DNA of 64,000 nucleotides from Gaiellasilicea sp963763755. GTDB taxonomy: Bacteria > Actinomycetota > Thermoleophilia > Gaiellales > Gaiellaceae. The DNA lies in assembly GCA_963763755.1 (NCBI GenBank), contig CAVXQE010000006.1, positions 434,001-498,000 on the forward strand. Reading direction: 5' to 3'. Shown in pieces: positions 27,003 to 36,064 of the stretch; within the stretch, counting starts at the first letter, position 1; every line of letters starts with the position of its first letter. A program made the position numbers and the translations under genes. Below the pieces are notes generated by a model. It was not told the origin of the DNA. It worked only from the letters and a program-made list of their open reading frames with translations, and did not search any database.

Positions 27003-27918
27003 ATGGATGCTGACGCTGTGCGTGGCCAGGTGCTGCTCGAGGAGAGCCGCGAAGCGGTCGTCGTCCTCGACCAGGACAACGTCGTCCTGGTCGCGAGCCG
27101 GAGGGCGCGTCAGACCCTCGGCGTCCGCGAAGGAGACGAGCTGCGGCCCCGACCTGCTCAACGGCGACCGCGCGCTCATCGTCCCGTATCGGATCAAGGG
27201 ACGCGAGGAGCGCCTCGTGTACCTCTCCCAGGCCGGCGACCTTGCGGCCTACGAGGAGTTGCGCTCGGGTTTCACGGCCGCCGTCTCGCACGAGCTGCGT
27301 ACGCCGCTCGCGCGCCTGCTCTCGTTGCTCGAGCTCGCAGGGCTTCCGGGCGAGGACGTGCCGGCGCTCGTCGAGCAGGCGCGTGCGGAGGTCGACCAGA
27401 TCCGTGAGCTGATCGACGAGGTGCTCTTTCTGGCCGAGCTCGAATCGGGCACCAGGGTCGTCTCTCTGGGCGCCGAGGCGGTGCTGCCCGTGCTCCGCGA
27501 GGTCGCCGCCGAGCTCGAGGAGCAGGCGGCGCGGGCCGGTGTGGCTCTGCACGTCGAGGGGGACGAGGGCGCTACCGCAGAGGTGCGGCCGCGCATGCTG
27601 CGCGTCGTCGCCCGGAATCTCGCCGACAACGCAATCCGCTACGCAGGCCCGGGTACGAACGCGACGCTCTCGGTGACGAGCAATGGTGACGGCGTCGTGC
27701 TCTGCGTTGTGGACGACGGTGCCGGCGTCGACCAGGCCGACCTCGCGCGACTCTTCGAGCGTTTCTACCGGGCCGATCGCTCGCGCGCCTCGCGTGGCAC
27801 GGGACTTGGGCTTGCGATCGTGAAACACGTGGTCGCCTCCGCGGGGGGAACGGTCGAGGCGCGCGGCGGTCGCGGCCGGGGGCTCGAGATCCGCTGCTCG
27901 TTCCCCACCCGGTCGTAG
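27003..27918 (+). CDS. soluble PhoR-type sensor histidine kinase, one extra base
   Basis: About 305 residues after removing one C near 27150 (ccc-c-gac), which joins EGDELRP to DLLNGDRAL. There is no TM helix. An N-terminal PAS-like part (VVVLDQDNVVLVASRRARQ) is followed by HisKA with AVSHELRTPLARLLSLLEL. The ATPase domain has NLADNAIRYAGPG, VVDDGAGVDQ and GTGLGLAIVKHVVASAGG. A soluble PhoR would have to sense phosphate through PhoU/Pst instead of an outside domain. It is immediately followed by the PHO box and pstB. ATG 27003 is chosen; GTG 26970 is in the same frame but overlaps the box. Confidence 0.82.
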
Positions 27919-27921
27919 CTC

Positions 27922-27950
27922 CTTCACCACCCTTTCACCGGATCTTCACC
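27922..27950 (+). promoter_or_regulatory. PHO box upstream of pstB
   Basis: Three exact TTCACC units at 27923, 27934 and 27945, each 11 bp apart, starting 4 bases after the kinase stop and ending 44 bases before the pstB start. This matches the Streptomyces PHO box architecture. Confidence 0.85.
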
Positions 27951-27994
27951 GGGCGGCACCCCCTGTTCCAGCGGGACGTTGGAAGACTCGCGGT

Positions 27995-28834
27995 GTGAGC
28001 GCCGTGCAGTCTCAGATCGAGGTCCAGCCGACGAGCGAGAGCGACTTCGTCCCGCGCGAGCCGGTATTTCAGGTCCGGGATCTCGCCGTTGCCTACGGAG
28101 CGAACGTGGCGATCCAAGACGTCACGCTCGATGTCTTCAAGAATGCGATCACGGCGTTCATCGGACCATCCGGCTGCGGCAAGAGCACGTTGATCCGCTG
28201 TTTCAACCGAATGAACGATCTCGTTGCCTCCGCAAAGGTGAGCGGCGAGGTTCTGTATCACGGGACGGACCTCTACGGCGAGCGGGTCGATGCCGTCGAG
28301 GTCCGCCGTCGGATCGGGATGGTCTTCCAGAAGCCGAACCCGTTCCCGAAGTCGATCTACGACAACATCGCCTTCGGCCCGCGCGTCCTCGGGATGCGAG
28401 ACGACATGAGCGGCCGCGTCGAACGCGCACTTCAGCAGGCCGCGCTCTGGGACGAGGTCAAGGATCGGCTGAAGGAAAGTGCGCTCGGCCTCTCGGGCGG
28501 CCAGCAGCAGCGGCTCTGCATCGCTCGCTGTCTCGCCGTCGAGCCGGACGTGATCCTGATGGACGAGCCGGCTTCGGCGCTCGACCCGATCTCGACGACG
28601 CGGATCGAGGATCTGATGCACGAGCTGAAGACCTCGTACACGATCGTGATCGTCACCCACAACATGCAGCAGGCCGCCCGGGTTGCCGACATGACCGCGT
28701 TCTTCTCCGTCGACGTAGCGCCAGACGGGGCGAAGCGCACGGGCGTCCTGGTCGAGTACGCCAAGACCGCAAAGATCTTCACGACCCCGGCCGACCAGCG
28801 CACCGAGGACTACGTGACGGGCCGGTTCGGTTAG
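27995..28834 (+). CDS. pstB: phosphate ABC transporter ATP-binding protein
   Basis: A 279-residue cytoplasmic ATPase of the high-affinity phosphate transporter. Walker A is GPSGCGKS, followed by LIRCFNRMNDL (typical of PstB). The Q-loop region is VFQKPNPFPKSIYDNIAFG, the ABC signature LSGGQQQRLCIARCLA, Walker B VILMDEPASALDP and the H-loop VTHNMQQAAR. Start GTG 27995. It is the first gene after the PHO box. Usually pstB is last, so the order here is rearranged. Its stop shares one base with the phoU start. Confidence 0.95.
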   Translation: MSAVQSQIEVQPTSESDFVPREPVFQVRDLAVAYGANVAIQDVTLDVFKNAITAFIGPSGCGKSTLIRCFNRMNDLVASAKVSGEVLYHGTDLYGERVDAVEVRRRIGMVFQKPNPFPKSIYDNIAFGPRVLGMRDDMSGRVERALQQAALWDEVKDRLKESALGLSGGQQQRLCIARCLAVEPDVILMDEPASALDPISTTRIEDLMHELKTSYTIVIVTHNMQQAARVADMTAFFSVDVAPDGAKRTGVLVEYAKTAKIFTTPADQRTEDYVTGRFG

Positions 28835-29496
28835 TGAGGGTCTCGTTCCAGGAGGAGCTGGAGGCGCTCGAGTCTGCGCTCCGCCTCGAAGGTGAGCTGG
28901 TGCTCCGCTCGCTGCGCGCGTCGGTCGAAGCCGTGTGCACGCAGGACCTCGAGCTCGCCGACGAGGTGATCGCGTTCGACGACGACATCGACTCGCAGTA
29001 CTTCGCGGTCGAGCAGGAGATCGAGCTCCTGCTCGCGCGCCAGACCCCCGTCGCAACCGACCTGCGTCTCGTGCTCGCGCTGCTCAAGGACAACCTGCAC
29101 CTGGAGCGGATGGGCGACCTCTGCGTCACGATCGCCAAGCTGACCAAGCTGACGAAGGGCCTGCAGCCCGACGACGCGCTGCTCGAGGGCTTCAAGGAGA
29201 TGGGGGAGCGCGCCGAGCAGATGATCCGCGTCTCGCTCCGCTCGCTGGAGCAGCGCGACCGCGTCGCGGCGGAGTCGCTCCTCGATCTGGACGAGCTGAT
29301 CGACCGCGCGAACCGTCGTGTCGTCAACCGCCTGCTCGACCTCGGCCACGATCTCGAGGTCCGCGAGTGGGGCCTGCGGATGATCCTGGTCTCGCGGTGT
29401 CTCGAGCGGATCGGCGATCACGCGGTGGACATCGGCGAGCAGACCGCCTACCTCGTCACCGGCGAGTTCCGCGAGTTCACGGATGCCAGTCACTAG
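28834..29496 (+). CDS. phoU: phosphate signalling regulator PhoU
   Basis: About 220 residues of helical bundle with the duplicated PhoU repeat. The first repeat has VIAFDDDIDSQYFAVEQEIELL and then RLVLALLKDNLHLERMGD. The second has LDLDELIDRANRRV and then ILVSRCLERIGDHAVDIGE. The E-R-x-G-D motifs bind metal clusters in PhoU. It links Pst transport state to the histidine kinase and represses the Pho response when phosphate is ample. Start GTG 28834 overlaps the pstB stop by one base. Confidence 0.93.
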   Translation: MRVSFQEELEALESALRLEGELVLRSLRASVEAVCTQDLELADEVIAFDDDIDSQYFAVEQEIELLLARQTPVATDLRLVLALLKDNLHLERMGDLCVTIAKLTKLTKGLQPDDALLEGFKEMGERAEQMIRVSLRSLEQRDRVAAESLLDLDELIDRANRRVVNRLLDLGHDLEVREWGLRMILVSRCLERIGDHAVDIGEQTAYLVTGEFREFTDASH

Positions 29497-29507
29497 CTCG
29501 CACGCCG

Positions 29508-29537
29508 GTTCACCACTTCGACACACGGTGTTCACCA
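29508..29537 (+). promoter_or_regulatory. PHO box upstream of pstS
   Basis: GTTCACC at 29508 and at 29530, 22 bp apart (two turns of the 11-bp pattern). A degenerate unit lies between (about 29519) and TTCAGC follows at 29541. It sits between phoU and pstS, 80 bases before the pstS ATG, and suggests an internal Pho-controlled promoter. Confidence 0.6.
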
Positions 29538-29613
29538 CCATTCAGCCCCTGTCGAAAGTCCTCGCCGAGAGACTCGGCGCGACTGTTGCATTCACTCAGA
29601 GGAGAAACAGGAC

Positions 29614-30667
29614 ATGAGGAAGACAGCTCTTCTGACCGCGGCGCTTGCATGCGCGGCGGTCTCACTTGCGGCTGCGAGCGTCTCCGGCGCAGCGGTCGAC
29701 GGCAGCGCGAAGGCGACCGCCGGAACGCTGACAGGGGCGGGGGCGACGTTCCCGTTCCCGCTGATCTCGAAGTGGATCCCCGCCTATGACCAGGCTCAGG
29801 GGACCCAGGTCAACTACTCGCCGATCGGTTCCGGCGGCGGCATCGCGGCGATCACCGCACGTACCGTCGATTTCGGCGCCTCCGACGCTCCGCTCTCGCC
29901 CGACCAGTTCACGGCGTGCAAGGGCTGCGTCCAGATCCCGTGGGCGCTGTCGGCGACCGCGGTGATCTACAACGTCCCGGGCGCGCCGCAGGGCCTGAAG
30001 CTCACGCCTGCGCTGATCGCGCAGATGTACCTCGGGTACGTCCAGAAGTGGAACGCGCCCGGCATCCGCAAGCTGAACCCGGGGGTCAACCTGCCGGATC
30101 TGAAGGTCACGCCGGTCTACCGGTCCGACGCCTCGGGCACGTCGTACAACTTCACGGACTTCCTGTCGAAGACGAGCCCGACCTGGAAGAGCAAGGTCGG
30201 AACGGGCACGAGCGTCAACTGGCCGACGGGCGTCGGAGCACGCGGCAGCGCCGGCGTCACCGGCGTCGTCACCCGCACCGAGGGCGGCATCACGTACGCC
30301 GACGTCGCCTACGCGCTCGCGAACAAGCTCAAGTTCGCCCGTGTTCAGAACCAGGCCAAGAAGTTCACGCTGCCCGGGCTTCGCAGCATCAACGCCGCCG
30401 CGGCGTCGGTCGCGAAGGTGACGGGCAACGGCGAGATCTCGATCGTCAATCCCGGCGAAGAGCCAGCCGCTGGCCTATCCGATCTCCACCTTCACGTACG
30501 CGCTCGCTCCGACGGCGTCGCCGAAGGCGGCGGAGCTGCGGAAGTTCATCTACTGGGCGATCACCTCGGGCCAGAAGTTCGGCCCGCCGCTGCTCTTCGC
30601 GCCGCTGCCGCAGAGCGTGCTCGCCTTCAACTACAAGCAGATCAAGAAGATCCAGGCCTCGACGTAG
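29614..30667 (+). CDS. pstS: phosphate ABC transporter substrate-binding protein, one extra base near the C-terminus
   Basis: About 350 residues. Signal peptide (MRKTALLTAALACAAVSLAA), then the PstS fold: GAGATFPFPLISKWIPAY, PIGSGGGIAAIT, DFGASDAPLSPDQF, YRSDASGTSYNFTDFL and VGARGSAGVTGVV, all phosphate-contact regions. One base near 30454 (ccc-g-gcg) breaks the frame. Removing it gives VNP|AKSQPLAYPISTFTYAL and an end AFNYKQIKKIQAST at TAG 30665. No convincing lipobox is seen, so it may be free or held in the envelope by other means. Confidence 0.9.
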
Positions 30668-30668
30668 C

Positions 30669-31645
30669 GTGACGACGCGACGACGACGCACGACCAGGCC
30701 TCGCCTGGGCTCGAGGGCGGGCGGCTGCCGTGGCGCGTAGGAGACCTCCTCTTCTACGCGATCACGGCGGCCGCGTCGCTCGCGACGCTCGGCCTGGTCG
30801 TGTGGCTGTCCATCAAGGTCGTCGCCCAGGCCTGGGGAGCGATCGAGGAGTTCGGCCTCAGCTTCATCTGGACCGTCGCCTGGGATCCCGTCGCCCAGGA
30901 GTTCGGCGCGCTCGACTTCATCTACGGAACGATGATGACGTCGTTCATCGCCCTGCTGCTCGCGACACCACTCTCGATCGGGATCGCGCTCTTCCTGACC
31001 GAGCTCGCGCCTCGCTGGATTCGCGGGCCGGTCGGGACGCTGATCGAGCTTCTGGCGGCGATCCCGAGCGTGATCCTCGGCCTCTGGGGCATTCTCGTCT
31101 TCGGCCCCTGGGTCGCGGCGCACCTGGAGCCGTGGCTCGAGCGCTGGTTCGGCTTCATCCCGCTCTTCAGCGGCGACCCGTCGCAGGCCGGCCTTCTGCC
31201 GGCGGCGCTGGTGCTCACCCTGATGATCGTCCCGATCACGTCGAGCATCTGCCGCGAGCTGTTCTCGCGCGTTCCGCGCGACCTCTCGGACGGGGCCCTC
31301 GCACTCGGAGCGACGCGCTGGGAGACGATCCGCGGTGTCTCCATCCCGTACGCCGGCCCGGGCATCGTCGCCGCGGTCCTGCTCGGCCTCGGCCGCGCCT
31401 TCGGCGAGGCAATCGCCGTCACGCAGGTGATCGGATCCGGGTCCGGCATTCCGACCTCGCTCTTCGAGCCGGCCGACACGCTCGCCAGCCGGATCGCGTC
31501 GCAGTACCAGGGCGCGGTCACCGGCCTGCAGGTCGACTCGATTCTCTACCTCGCCGCGATCCTGCTCGTGATCTCGCTGGTCACGAACGTCGCCGCGCAG
31601 ACCGTCGTCCGCCGCTTCGAGCGCTCGCGCGGGAAGATCGCGTGA
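30669..31645 (+). CDS. pstC: phosphate ABC transporter permease PstC (start region disturbed)
   Basis: An inner-membrane permease with six TM helices. The frame of the conserved protein is open from 30668, directly after the pstS stop. It includes VGDLLFYAITAAASLATLGL before the first possible in-frame start (GTG 30800), which would cut into TM1. GTG 30669 is well placed but in another frame, so an indel probably lies between 30669 and about 30735. Core segments: GTMMTSFIALLLATPLSIGI, AAIPSVILGLWGILVF, the EAA-like GALALGATRWETIRGVSIP and LLGLGRAFGEAIAV. Confidence 0.88.
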
Positions 31646-32521
31646 GCACCTTCGACGTCACGGTTCGCTCCGCGGGACTTCGCCGCCGCCGCATCGTCCA
31701 GAACGTCTTCGCGGTCGTTGCGACCCTGAGCGCCGTCGCCGCCGTGACGATGCTCGGGATCGTGCTCGGCTCCGTCATCTCCAAGGGCGCCTCGTCGCTG
31801 AGCGTCGACTTCTTCACGAAGCCGCGCGGGCTCTTCGGCGAGCCTGGTGGAATTGCGGACGCGATCATCGGCAGCTGCCTGATCGTGGCGATCGCGACGC
31901 TGATCGCAGTGCCGATCGGCGTGCTCGTCGCGATCTACGTCTCGGAGTTCGCGACCAAGAGCATCGGCACGTTCGTTCGCGTCGTCCTGGACGTGATGAA
32001 CGGGATCCCGGCGATCGTGGTCGGCATCTTCGTCTTCGGGGTGGTCGTCGCCGGGCGGGGTCAGAGCGCCCTCGCCGGTGCGTTCGCGCTCTCGATCCTG
32101 ATGGTGCCGATGGTCGCGCGCGCCACGCAGGAGGTGCTTGCGCTCGTGCCCGGCGGACTGCGCGAGGCGAGCCTCGCGCTCGGCGTCAGCCGGTGGCGCA
32201 CCGTCTTCGGCGTCGTGCTCCCGACCGCGATCGGCGGCATCGTCACGGGCAGTGTCCTCGCCGTCGCACGCGTCGCGGGCGAGACGGCGCCGCTCCTCTT
32301 CACCTCCTCGATCACGGCGAACGCGATCAACTTCGACGTGCACGAGGCGCTGCCCACGATCCCGGTGGCGATCTTCGCCTACTCCGAGTCGCCCGACCCC
32401 CACGAGCAGGCGCTCGCGTGGACGGCGGCGCTGGTGCTGATCACGTTCGTGCTGATCGCGAGCGTCGATCGCCCGCGCGCTCTCGGCGCGCTCGCGCCGC
32501 CGGCTCACCGGCGGCAACTAG
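31642..32521 (+). CDS. pstA: phosphate ABC transporter permease PstA, one extra base near the C-terminus
   Basis: About 292 residues, start GTG 31642 overlapping pstC. Six TM helices. Family segments: GGIADAIIGSCLIVAIATLI, NGIPAIVVGIFVFG, LALGVSRWRTVFGVVLPTA (EAA loop) and VARVAGETAPLLFTS. Near 32467 one G (gtc-g-atc) shifts the frame; without it the end is SVIARALSARSRRRLTGGN and TAG 32519-32521. With PstC it forms the phosphate channel. Confidence 0.92.
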
Positions 32522-32527
32522 GCGCGG

Positions 32528-33617
32528 TCAGGCCGGCGCTGTGGCGAGTCGCCTGGTCTGCCAGCGGCGCGCCGAGAACGCAGTCCAGGCGATCGCCGCC
32601 GCCAGCGCGAAGACGATCGCGTCGCCGGCGGGGAGCCGTGTGACGAGCTCCATCAGGGCGCCGACGGCGGCCGCACACGGGATCGTCATCACCCAGGCAG
32701 TCACGATGTTCCCGGCGACGCCCCAGCGCACCGCCGACAGGCGCCGCGAGGCGCCGGCGCCCATGACAGAGCCGGAGATCGCGTGGGTGGTGGAGACGGG
32801 AAAGCCGAAGTGCGCGGTCGTCCAGAGGATCGAGGCGCAGGCCGTCTGCGCGGCGAAGCCCTGCGGCGGATCGAGCTTCGCAATCCTCGTGCCGAGCGTC
32901 TTGATGATCCGCCAACCGCCTGCGTACGTCCCGGCGCCCATCGCGATTGCCGCGCTCACGATCACCCAGAGCGGCGGGTCGGACGCCCGGCGCGAGATGC
33001 CCGCCGGCGACGAGCGCGAGCGCGATGATCCCCATCGTCTTCTGCGCGTCGTTTGTGCCGTGCGTGAAGGCGACGAAGCCGCCCGAGACGAGCTGGAGCC
33101 GGCGGAAGACGCGGTTGACGATCCCGGGTGAGCGGCGGCGGATCAGCCACGTGACCGAGACCATCAACGCGGCCGCGATGAAGAGCCCGGCAAAGGGTGC
33201 GATCAGTGAGGGAATCAGCACCTTGTCGGTGAGCCCCTGCCACTTGACCGCGTCGACCCCGGAGGCGGCGATGGTGGAGCCGAGCACGCCGCCGATCAGG
33301 GCGTGGCTCGAGCTCGAAGGCAGGCCGACGTACCAGGTCACGAGGTTCCACGTGATCGCGCCGACGAGGCCGGCGAGGACGACATTCAGCGTGATCGCGT
33401 CGGCATCCACGATTCCGGATGCGATCGTCGCGGCGACCTTGAGCGAGACGAACGCTCCGACGATGTTGAGGACGGCTGCGCTGATCACAGCCGCGCGTGG
33501 GGAGAGGGCGCGGGTCGAGACGCTCGTGGCGATCGAGTTCGCGGTGTCGTGGAATCCGTTCGTGAAGTCGAAGAAGAGCGCGACGACGACCACCGCAACG
33601 AGCGTCAGATCTTCCAC
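32528..33617 (-). CDS. pit: low-affinity inorganic phosphate transporter (PiT), one extra base
   Basis: About 363 residues, with an N-terminal and a C-terminal PiT signature: DFTNGFHDTANSIATSV and FTHGTNDAQKTMGIIALAL. One base near 33000 (ggg-c-atc) interrupts the frame; without it LVAGG|ISRRASDPPLWVIVSAA continues to the end (RRLATAPA). PiT proteins move phosphate with a cation at high phosphate. The GTG start follows the upstream DUF47 gene stop with no gap, so the two form an operon on the minus strand facing away from pstA. Confidence 0.88.
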
Positions 33618-34238
33618 CTAGGCGTTCTTGACGGCGATGTTCGCGATCACGTTCGCCGCGGTCTCGCAGGAGTCGATCGCGCGTTCGAGCCCTTCGTACA
33701 CGTCCTTCCAGCGGATCACGATCAACGGGTCGATCCGGTCGTCACGGAAGAGAGCGGCGATCGCGTCGTGGACGATCCGGTCACCTTCGTCTTCCAGCCG
33801 CTTCAGCTCGACGAGCGTCTGCTGGATCCCGCGGAGACCCTTGAGGCGCGTCAGGGCGATCGAGAGCTGCTCGACCGCCAGGACGAGGATGCTGCACTGC
33901 TCGACGGCATGCTTCGTCGTGGACTCGATCCCGTAGAGCTCGAGCAGGTCGCTGACCTCCTCGATGTAGTCCACGACGTCGTCGAGCTTGGTCGCAAGCT
34001 CGTAGATGTCCTCGCGGTCGAACGGCGTCACGTACTGCGTGTTCAGGAGCGTGATCAGCTCGCGCGTGATCTCGTCGCCGGCCGTCTCGGTCGCCTTCAC
34101 GTCCGCCTGGGTGACCGACGAGTTGGGGTACTCCCGAAACCGCGTCTCGGCCTGCCGGGCGGCTTCGAGCGCATTCGCGCCGGCGCGGGCGAAGAGATCG
34201 TAGAACTCGGTTGGACGGGGGACGAGGCTCAGGCGCAC
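33618..34238 (-). CDS. PhoU-like DUF47 protein
   Basis: A 206-residue helical protein of the DUF47/PhoU-like group (N-terminal LVPRPTEFYDLFARAGANAL; later ETAGDEITRELITLLNTQYV and DREDIYELATKLDDVVDYIE). Genes of this group are usually paired with pit, as here, and are thought to regulate the PiT permease. Start GTG 34238. A pair of PHO-box-like units lies 9-26 bases upstream of the start on the other side of the divergence. Confidence 0.88.
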   Translation of the reverse strand: MRLSLVPRPTEFYDLFARAGANALEAARQAETRFREYPNSSVTQADVKATETAGDEITRELITLLNTQYVTPFDREDIYELATKLDDVVDYIEEVSDLLELYGIESTTKHAVEQCSILVLAVEQLSIALTRLKGLRGIQQTLVELKRLEDEGDRIVHDAIAALFRDDRIDPLIVIRWKDVYEGLERAIDSCETAANVIANIAVKNA

Positions 34239-34246
34239 GGGCCGCT

Positions 34247-34264
34247 GTTTACCAGATGTTCATC
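34247..34264. promoter_or_regulatory. two PHO-box-like units between DUF47/pit and the CHAD gene
   Basis: GTTTACC at 34247 and GTTCATC at 34258, exactly 11 bp apart, each one base from GTTCACC. They could serve either divergent gene. Only two imperfect units are seen, so this is weaker than the other boxes. Confidence 0.4.
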
Positions 34265-34325
34265 GGACCCGGTTCGGCCAGCCGCTCTCGCGCTGCATTT
34301 GCGCCTGCATGCCTACACTCGGTGG

Positions 34326-35702
34326 ATGGCGATCCGCGAGACGCTCGAGCGCGAGGTGAAGCTGCGGGCAGCAAGCGAGTTCAAGCTCCCCGAGCTCGGC
34401 GGCGAGCCGATCGAGCCCCGTCTCTTCATCTCCACGTACCACGACACGGCCGACCATCGGCTCGCGCGTCGCGGCATCACGCTGCGACACCGGGTCGAGA
34501 ACGGGAAGGGGCGCTGGCAGCTGAAGCTGCTGCGAGGCAATGCGCGGCTCGAGCTCGAGGCCGACGGCGGGCCCGGCTCGCCGCCGGACGACATGCTGGA
34601 ACTGCTCGTCGCTCAGCTTCGTGGTGCCGCGCTGGTGCCGATCGCGCGTCTCCGGACCCGTCGCGAAGGCGTCCGGGCCGACGGTGCCGAGGTCGTCCAC
34701 GACACGGTCGCCGTCCTCGACAATCAGCGTGTCACCCGCAGCTTCGAGGAGCTCGAGGTCGAGTTGGTCGGCGGTGACGAGAAGACGCTGCGGCGGATCG
34801 AGAAGGCGCTCCGGCGCGCAGGCGCCACGGACGGCGAGACCCGCCCGAAGGTGTTTCAGGCTCTCGACCTCGATTTCCGGGCCGAGGCGGCGGGCGAGCC
34901 CGACGACGCGTCGAGCGCCGCGACGCTGCGCGCCCGCATTCGGGAACAGGTCGAGCTCGTGTTCGCCCACGATCCGGGCACGAGGCTCGGGACCGAGTCC
35001 GAGGAGCTGCATCAGATGCGCGTCGCGACGCGACGACTCCGGGCCTTCCAGCGGGCCGGCAGCGAGCTACTCGATCCCGCGTGGTCCGATTCCGTGCGAG
35101 ACGAGCTGAAGTGGCTGGGCGGAGCACTCGGCACCGTGCGCGACCTGGACGTCCTCGTCGAGCACCTCACAGCGGAGGTCGAGTCGCTCGGCGGCGACCG
35201 GGCCCACGGCCGCAAGCTCCTCCGCTCCCTCGAGCGCAGCAGGCGCACCGCGCGCCGCAGGCTGGTCGCGCTGCTCGACAGCGACCGCTACTTCGCGCTC
35301 CTGGACACGCTCGAGCAGCCGGTCGCGACGATTGCGGATTCGCCGACATTGGAGGAGATCCACGCTGCGGAGCACAAGCGGCTCAGGAAGGCTGTCAAAA
35401 CGCTCGACGACGCCTCAGCAGACGAGGAGTTGCACGCCGTGCGGATTCACGTGAAGCGCGCCCGCTACGCCGCCGAGCTCGCCGGTGCCGGCGCCTACGT
35501 TACGGCGGCGAAGGCGCTTCAGGATGTGCTCGGCGAGCACCAGGATGCCGTGGTCGCGGCCGAGCGGCTGCGTGACCTCGCGACGCGGATGCCGGACGCC
35601 GCCGTCGCGGCGGGGCGGCTCATCGAGCGCGAGCACGTGCGGGCACTCCGGGGACGCGACGAGTGGCGGTCGGCGTGGAAGAAGCTCGCGAAGACGGTGT
35701 AG
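34326..35702 (+). CDS. CYTH-CHAD protein (triphosphatase domain with polyphosphate-binding domain)
   Basis: 458 residues. The N-terminal CYTH domain (1-200) carries the metal-binding ExExK motif (EREVKL) and FISTYHDTADHRLARRG and RHRVENGKGRWQLKL. This fold hydrolyses inorganic triphosphate or polyphosphate ends. The C-terminal CHAD domain (215-450) has the paired His/Arg motifs HQMRVATRRLRAF and HAVRIHVKRARYAAEL, known to bind polyphosphate. It lies within the phosphate island next to ppx and ppk, which supports a polyphosphate role. It overlaps the next gene by 40 bases. Confidence 0.9.
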   Translation: MAIRETLEREVKLRAASEFKLPELGGEPIEPRLFISTYHDTADHRLARRGITLRHRVENGKGRWQLKLLRGNARLELEADGGPGSPPDDMLELLVAQLRGAALVPIARLRTRREGVRADGAEVVHDTVAVLDNQRVTRSFEELEVELVGGDEKTLRRIEKALRRAGATDGETRPKVFQALDLDFRAEAAGEPDDASSAATLRARIREQVELVFAHDPGTRLGTESEELHQMRVATRRLRAFQRAGSELLDPAWSDSVRDELKWLGGALGTVRDLDVLVEHLTAEVESLGGDRAHGRKLLRSLERSRRTARRRLVALLDSDRYFALLDTLEQPVATIADSPTLEEIHAAEHKRLRKAVKTLDDASADEELHAVRIHVKRARYAAELAGAGAYVTAAKALQDVLGEHQDAVVAAERLRDLATRMPDAAVAAGRLIEREHVRALRGRDEWRSAWKKLAKTV

Positions 35703-36064
35703 TCCGCGCGGCGGGCGGGATTGTCGTGCGCGACGGCCGGCTCCTGCTCGTGCACCGGCCGAAGTACGACGACTGGACGTTCCCGAAAGGGAAGTGCGAG
35801 CCGGGGGAGAGCGACGAGGCCTGCGCCGTGCGCGAGGTCGAGGAGGAGACCGGGCTGCGCGGCGAGCTCGGCGCCGAGCTGCCGTCGACGCACTACACCG
35901 ATTCGCGAGGGCGCCCGAAGCGGGTTCGCTGGTGGCGCATGGAGGCCGTGGTCGGTGAGTTCACGCCGACCGACGAGGTGGACGAGATCCGCTGGCTGAC
36001 CCGCGAGCAGGCCGCGGAGCTCCTCTCCTACGACCGCGACCGGGTTCTGCTGGACGCTCTCTAG
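35663..36064 (+). CDS. NUDIX hydrolase
   Basis: 133 residues, start GTG 35663 inside the end of the CHAD gene. The NUDIX box GKCEPGESDEACAVREVEEETG carries the metal-binding REVEEET core. It is preceded by AAGGIVVRDGRLLLVHRPKY and DDWTFPKGK, a pattern shared with hydrolases of dinucleoside or inositol polyphosphates. Translational overlap with the CHAD gene and the next-door ppx/ppk suggest it handles phosphate-rich molecules, but the substrate is unproven. Confidence 0.87.
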   Translation: MAVGVEEAREDGVVRAAGGIVVRDGRLLLVHRPKYDDWTFPKGKCEPGESDEACAVREVEEETGLRGELGAELPSTHYTDSRGRPKRVRWWRMEAVVGEFTPTDEVDEIRWLTREQAAELLSYDRDRVLLDAL

